A DNA stretch of 7,736 nt from Leucobacter sp. (lineage in GTDB: Bacteria > Actinomycetota > Actinomycetes > Actinomycetales > Microbacteriaceae), in NCBI GenBank assembly GCA_017990305.1, contig JAGNOB010000068.1:1-7736 (forward strand). Reading direction: 5' to 3'. The notes beneath the pieces are model-generated. The model was not told the DNA's origin and made no database searches. It was given only the letters and a program-made list of their open reading frames with translations. Positions 6,288 to 7,736 of the stretch are shown here, piece after piece. How positions within the stretch are numbered: position 1 is the stretch's first letter; each line of letters begins with the position of its first letter. The translations under genes and the position numbers were made by a program.

Positions 6288-7736
6288 CTACACCGGCTTC
6301 GCGCCGGCAGTGCGCTGAACGGGGGTCTCTCGCACGAACAGCGCGATGACAACTCCAGCTGTCGCGATGAGCGAGCTCGTAAGGAAGGCGACGCGGAGGC
6401 CGGCGACCATCGCGGCAGGGGTTTCAGCGAGCTGGACTCCCCCATGCCGCACCGAGAACAGCGTCAACAGGGTCACAAGCAGCGCGGTGCCGGTTGCGGC
6501 AGCGAGCTGCTGCGCGGTGTTCAGCGTCGCGCTGCCGTGCGACGCAAGGCTCGCGGGCAACGACCCTAAGGCCATGGCGTAGATCGGTGTGAAGACGCCG
6601 GCAAGGCCAATGTTCATCAGGAGGTTCGTGGCGAACAACTGTGCGATGTGCGTGTGTTCCCCGAACAGCATCATCGACCACAGTGAGAGCGCAGTGATCG
6701 CGGTGCCGGCGACGAGCACCCATTTTCCGCCGCGTGCATCGACGAGCCGTCCAACCACGGGTGCCAGCGCGGCCGATACGATGCTGCCAGGGAGCACGAT
6801 CAGCCCCGTCACGAGCGGGCCGAACCCGAGCACGTTTTGTGCGTACAGCGGCAGTAGGAACAGCACGCCAAAGAGCGAGACGCTGCTCGCTACAAACACG
6901 ATCATCGACCGGGCGAATGTCGGCCGCAGAAAAACACGAAGGTCAAGAAGAGCTCGGTCTTCCCGCTGGAGCACCAGCTGCCGCCAGACGAAACTCACAA
7001 TGCCCACCGCGCCTACGGCGAGCGGGATCCACGGCGAAAGCGTCGGCGCTCCCACAGCGAGCGATCCGACAGCGCTCAGACCGTACACGATTCCGCCAAA
7101 GGCAAAGCCTGCGAGAACGATCGAGAGTGCATCGATGCGCACGCGGCGACGCACGCCGACGCTCGGCATGAACCACACACCGACGATGAGCGCGATGAGC
7201 GCGATCGGGAGCATTACAACGAACAGCCACCGCCAGTTGAGCCACTGCAATACGAGCCCCGAGAGCACGGGCCCGAAGGCGGGGGCTGAGGCAAACACAA
7301 CCGACACGTACCCCATGAGGCGGCCCCGTTGCCCTGGCGGTGCCACCGTCGCGATCGTCGTCATCACCAACGGGCTGAGCACCGCTGTTCCCGCGGCCTG
7401 CACCACCCGACCGACGAGCAGGAGTGAGAAGCCCGGTGCGAGCGCGGCGATGAGCGTCCCGACCGTGAACACTGACATTGCTGCTGCGAAAAGCGTGCGG
7501 GTCGAGAGCCGTTGGATGAGCAGCCCCGTCATTGGAATAATTACGCTCATCGTCAGCATGTAGGCCGTGGTGAGCCACTGCGCTTGCGCGGCAGAGATGC
7601 TCAGCTCGCGCATGAGTGGCGCGGTCGCGACACCCATCACCGTCTCGTTCATCACTGCGATGAAGCAGGAGCCGAGCAGCAACAGTATTGCCAAGCGTTC
7701 GCGCGCTCCGAATTCAGCGATCTGCGGAGTCTGGGG
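6288..7736 (-). CDS. DHA2-type MFS multidrug exporter, upstream paralog (5' end cut by the right window edge)
   Basis: The frame is open from the window edge to TAG at 6288-6290, giving at least 482 residues, and the true start lies outside. The TTG at 7694 is internal. The codons before it encode PQTPQIAEFGARERLAI, which aligns with 'ARPFGPREQLAI' at residues 18-29 of the downstream paralog, so only about 10-20 residues are likely missing. Family marks are 'MNETVMGVA' in the first helix, motif A-like 'GLLIQRLSTRTLF', 'GRVVQAAGTAVLSPL', 'PPGQRGRLMG', motif C-like 'APAFGPVLSGL' and 'GRLVDARG'. It should be a proton-driven exporter in the cytoplasmic membrane with about 14 helices. The usual Pro of 'VALP' in the first helix is replaced (VATA), a difference from the paralog. 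Gene order suggests cotranscription with the downstream paralog 35 bp away, although that gene appears to have its own promoter. The substrate is unknown. Confidence 0.92.
   Translation of the reverse strand, partial: PQTPQIAEFGARERLAILLLLGSCFIAVMNETVMGVATAPLMRELSISAAQAQWLTTAYMLTMSVIIPMTGLLIQRLSTRTLFAAAMSVFTVGTLIAALAPGFSLLLVGRVVQAAGTAVLSPLVMTTIATVAPPGQRGRLMGYVSVVFASAPAFGPVLSGLVLQWLNWRWLFVVMLPIALIALIVGVWFMPSVGVRRRVRIDALSIVLAGFAFGGIVYGLSAVGSLAVGAPTLSPWIPLAVGAVGIVSFVWRQLVLQREDRALLDLRVFLRPTFARSMIVFVASSVSLFGVLFLLPLYAQNVLGFGPLVTGLIVLPGSIVSAALAPVVGRLVDARGGKWVLVAGTAITALSLWSMMLFGEHTHIAQLFATNLLMNIGLAGVFTPIYAMALGSLPASLASHGSATLNTAQQLAAATGTALLVTLLTLFSVRHGGVQLAETPAAMVAGLRVAFLTSSLIATAGVVIALFVRETPVQRTAGAKPV

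Noticed and set aside
6293..6307. CCGGC-TTCGC-GCCGG hairpin at the end of the upstream MFS gene
   Set aside because: The stem is only 5 bp, inside the last codons, and lacks a T-run on either strand; not a convincing terminator.
7692..7694. TTG as start codon of the upstream MFS gene
   Set aside because: The frame stays open to the window edge, and the residues before it align with the paralog, so the gene begins outside the window.

Overview
The window looks like chromosomal DNA of a high-GC actinobacterium. Third codon positions are strongly G/C, GTG starts are used, the lipoproteins are of actinobacterial type, and the transporters resemble those of soil or skin Actinomycetota. Microbacteriaceae, for example a Leucobacter-like organism, is my guess; there is no rRNA or other marker to confirm it. 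The window is densely coding and no gene-free stretch exceeds 300 bases. No tRNA, rRNA, CRISPR array, insertion sequence or phage gene is visible.

Left part (1-798, minus strand): two lipoprotein genes in a row. The right-hand one (798 to 307) is complete and has a signal peptide, a lipobox and a small domain resembling the N-terminal domain of the ORF12/LpqF proteins. The left-hand one (from 193) shows only its signal peptide and linker before the window ends. A strong intrinsic terminator at 865-915 separates them from the next operon.

Middle (923-4767): a compact cassette. A TetR-type regulator (4099-4767, plus strand) is divergent from a two-gene minus-strand operon. The operon encodes an intracellular metal-dependent amidohydrolase of the YtcJ/NfdA type (3990 to 2353) and, 50 bp downstream, an NhaC-family secondary transporter (2302 to 923). 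The likely logic is that the transporter moves an organic substrate or ion, the hydrolase cleaves an N-acyl or related compound, and the TetR protein senses a ligand. The 108-bp divergent region holds an AT-rich patch with a plausible promoter and a pair of GTGAGAC direct repeats 20 bp apart.

Right part (4777-7736, minus strand): two tandem, clearly paralogous 14-helix DHA2-type MFS drug exporters 35 bp apart. The upstream one is cut by the right edge of the window. The start codon of the downstream one lies inside a perfect 9-bp inverted repeat (6248-6256 / 6263-6271). That repeat also covers a -10-like element, and the gene has no Shine-Dalgarno sequence. This suggests an operator-controlled, near-leaderless internal promoter, or a hairpin that hides the start codon, and is the most distinctive signal in the window.

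I did not find a clearly new multi-gene system. The best leads are the 6248-6271 palindrome, the TetR/amidohydrolase/NhaC cassette and the tandem lipoproteins.
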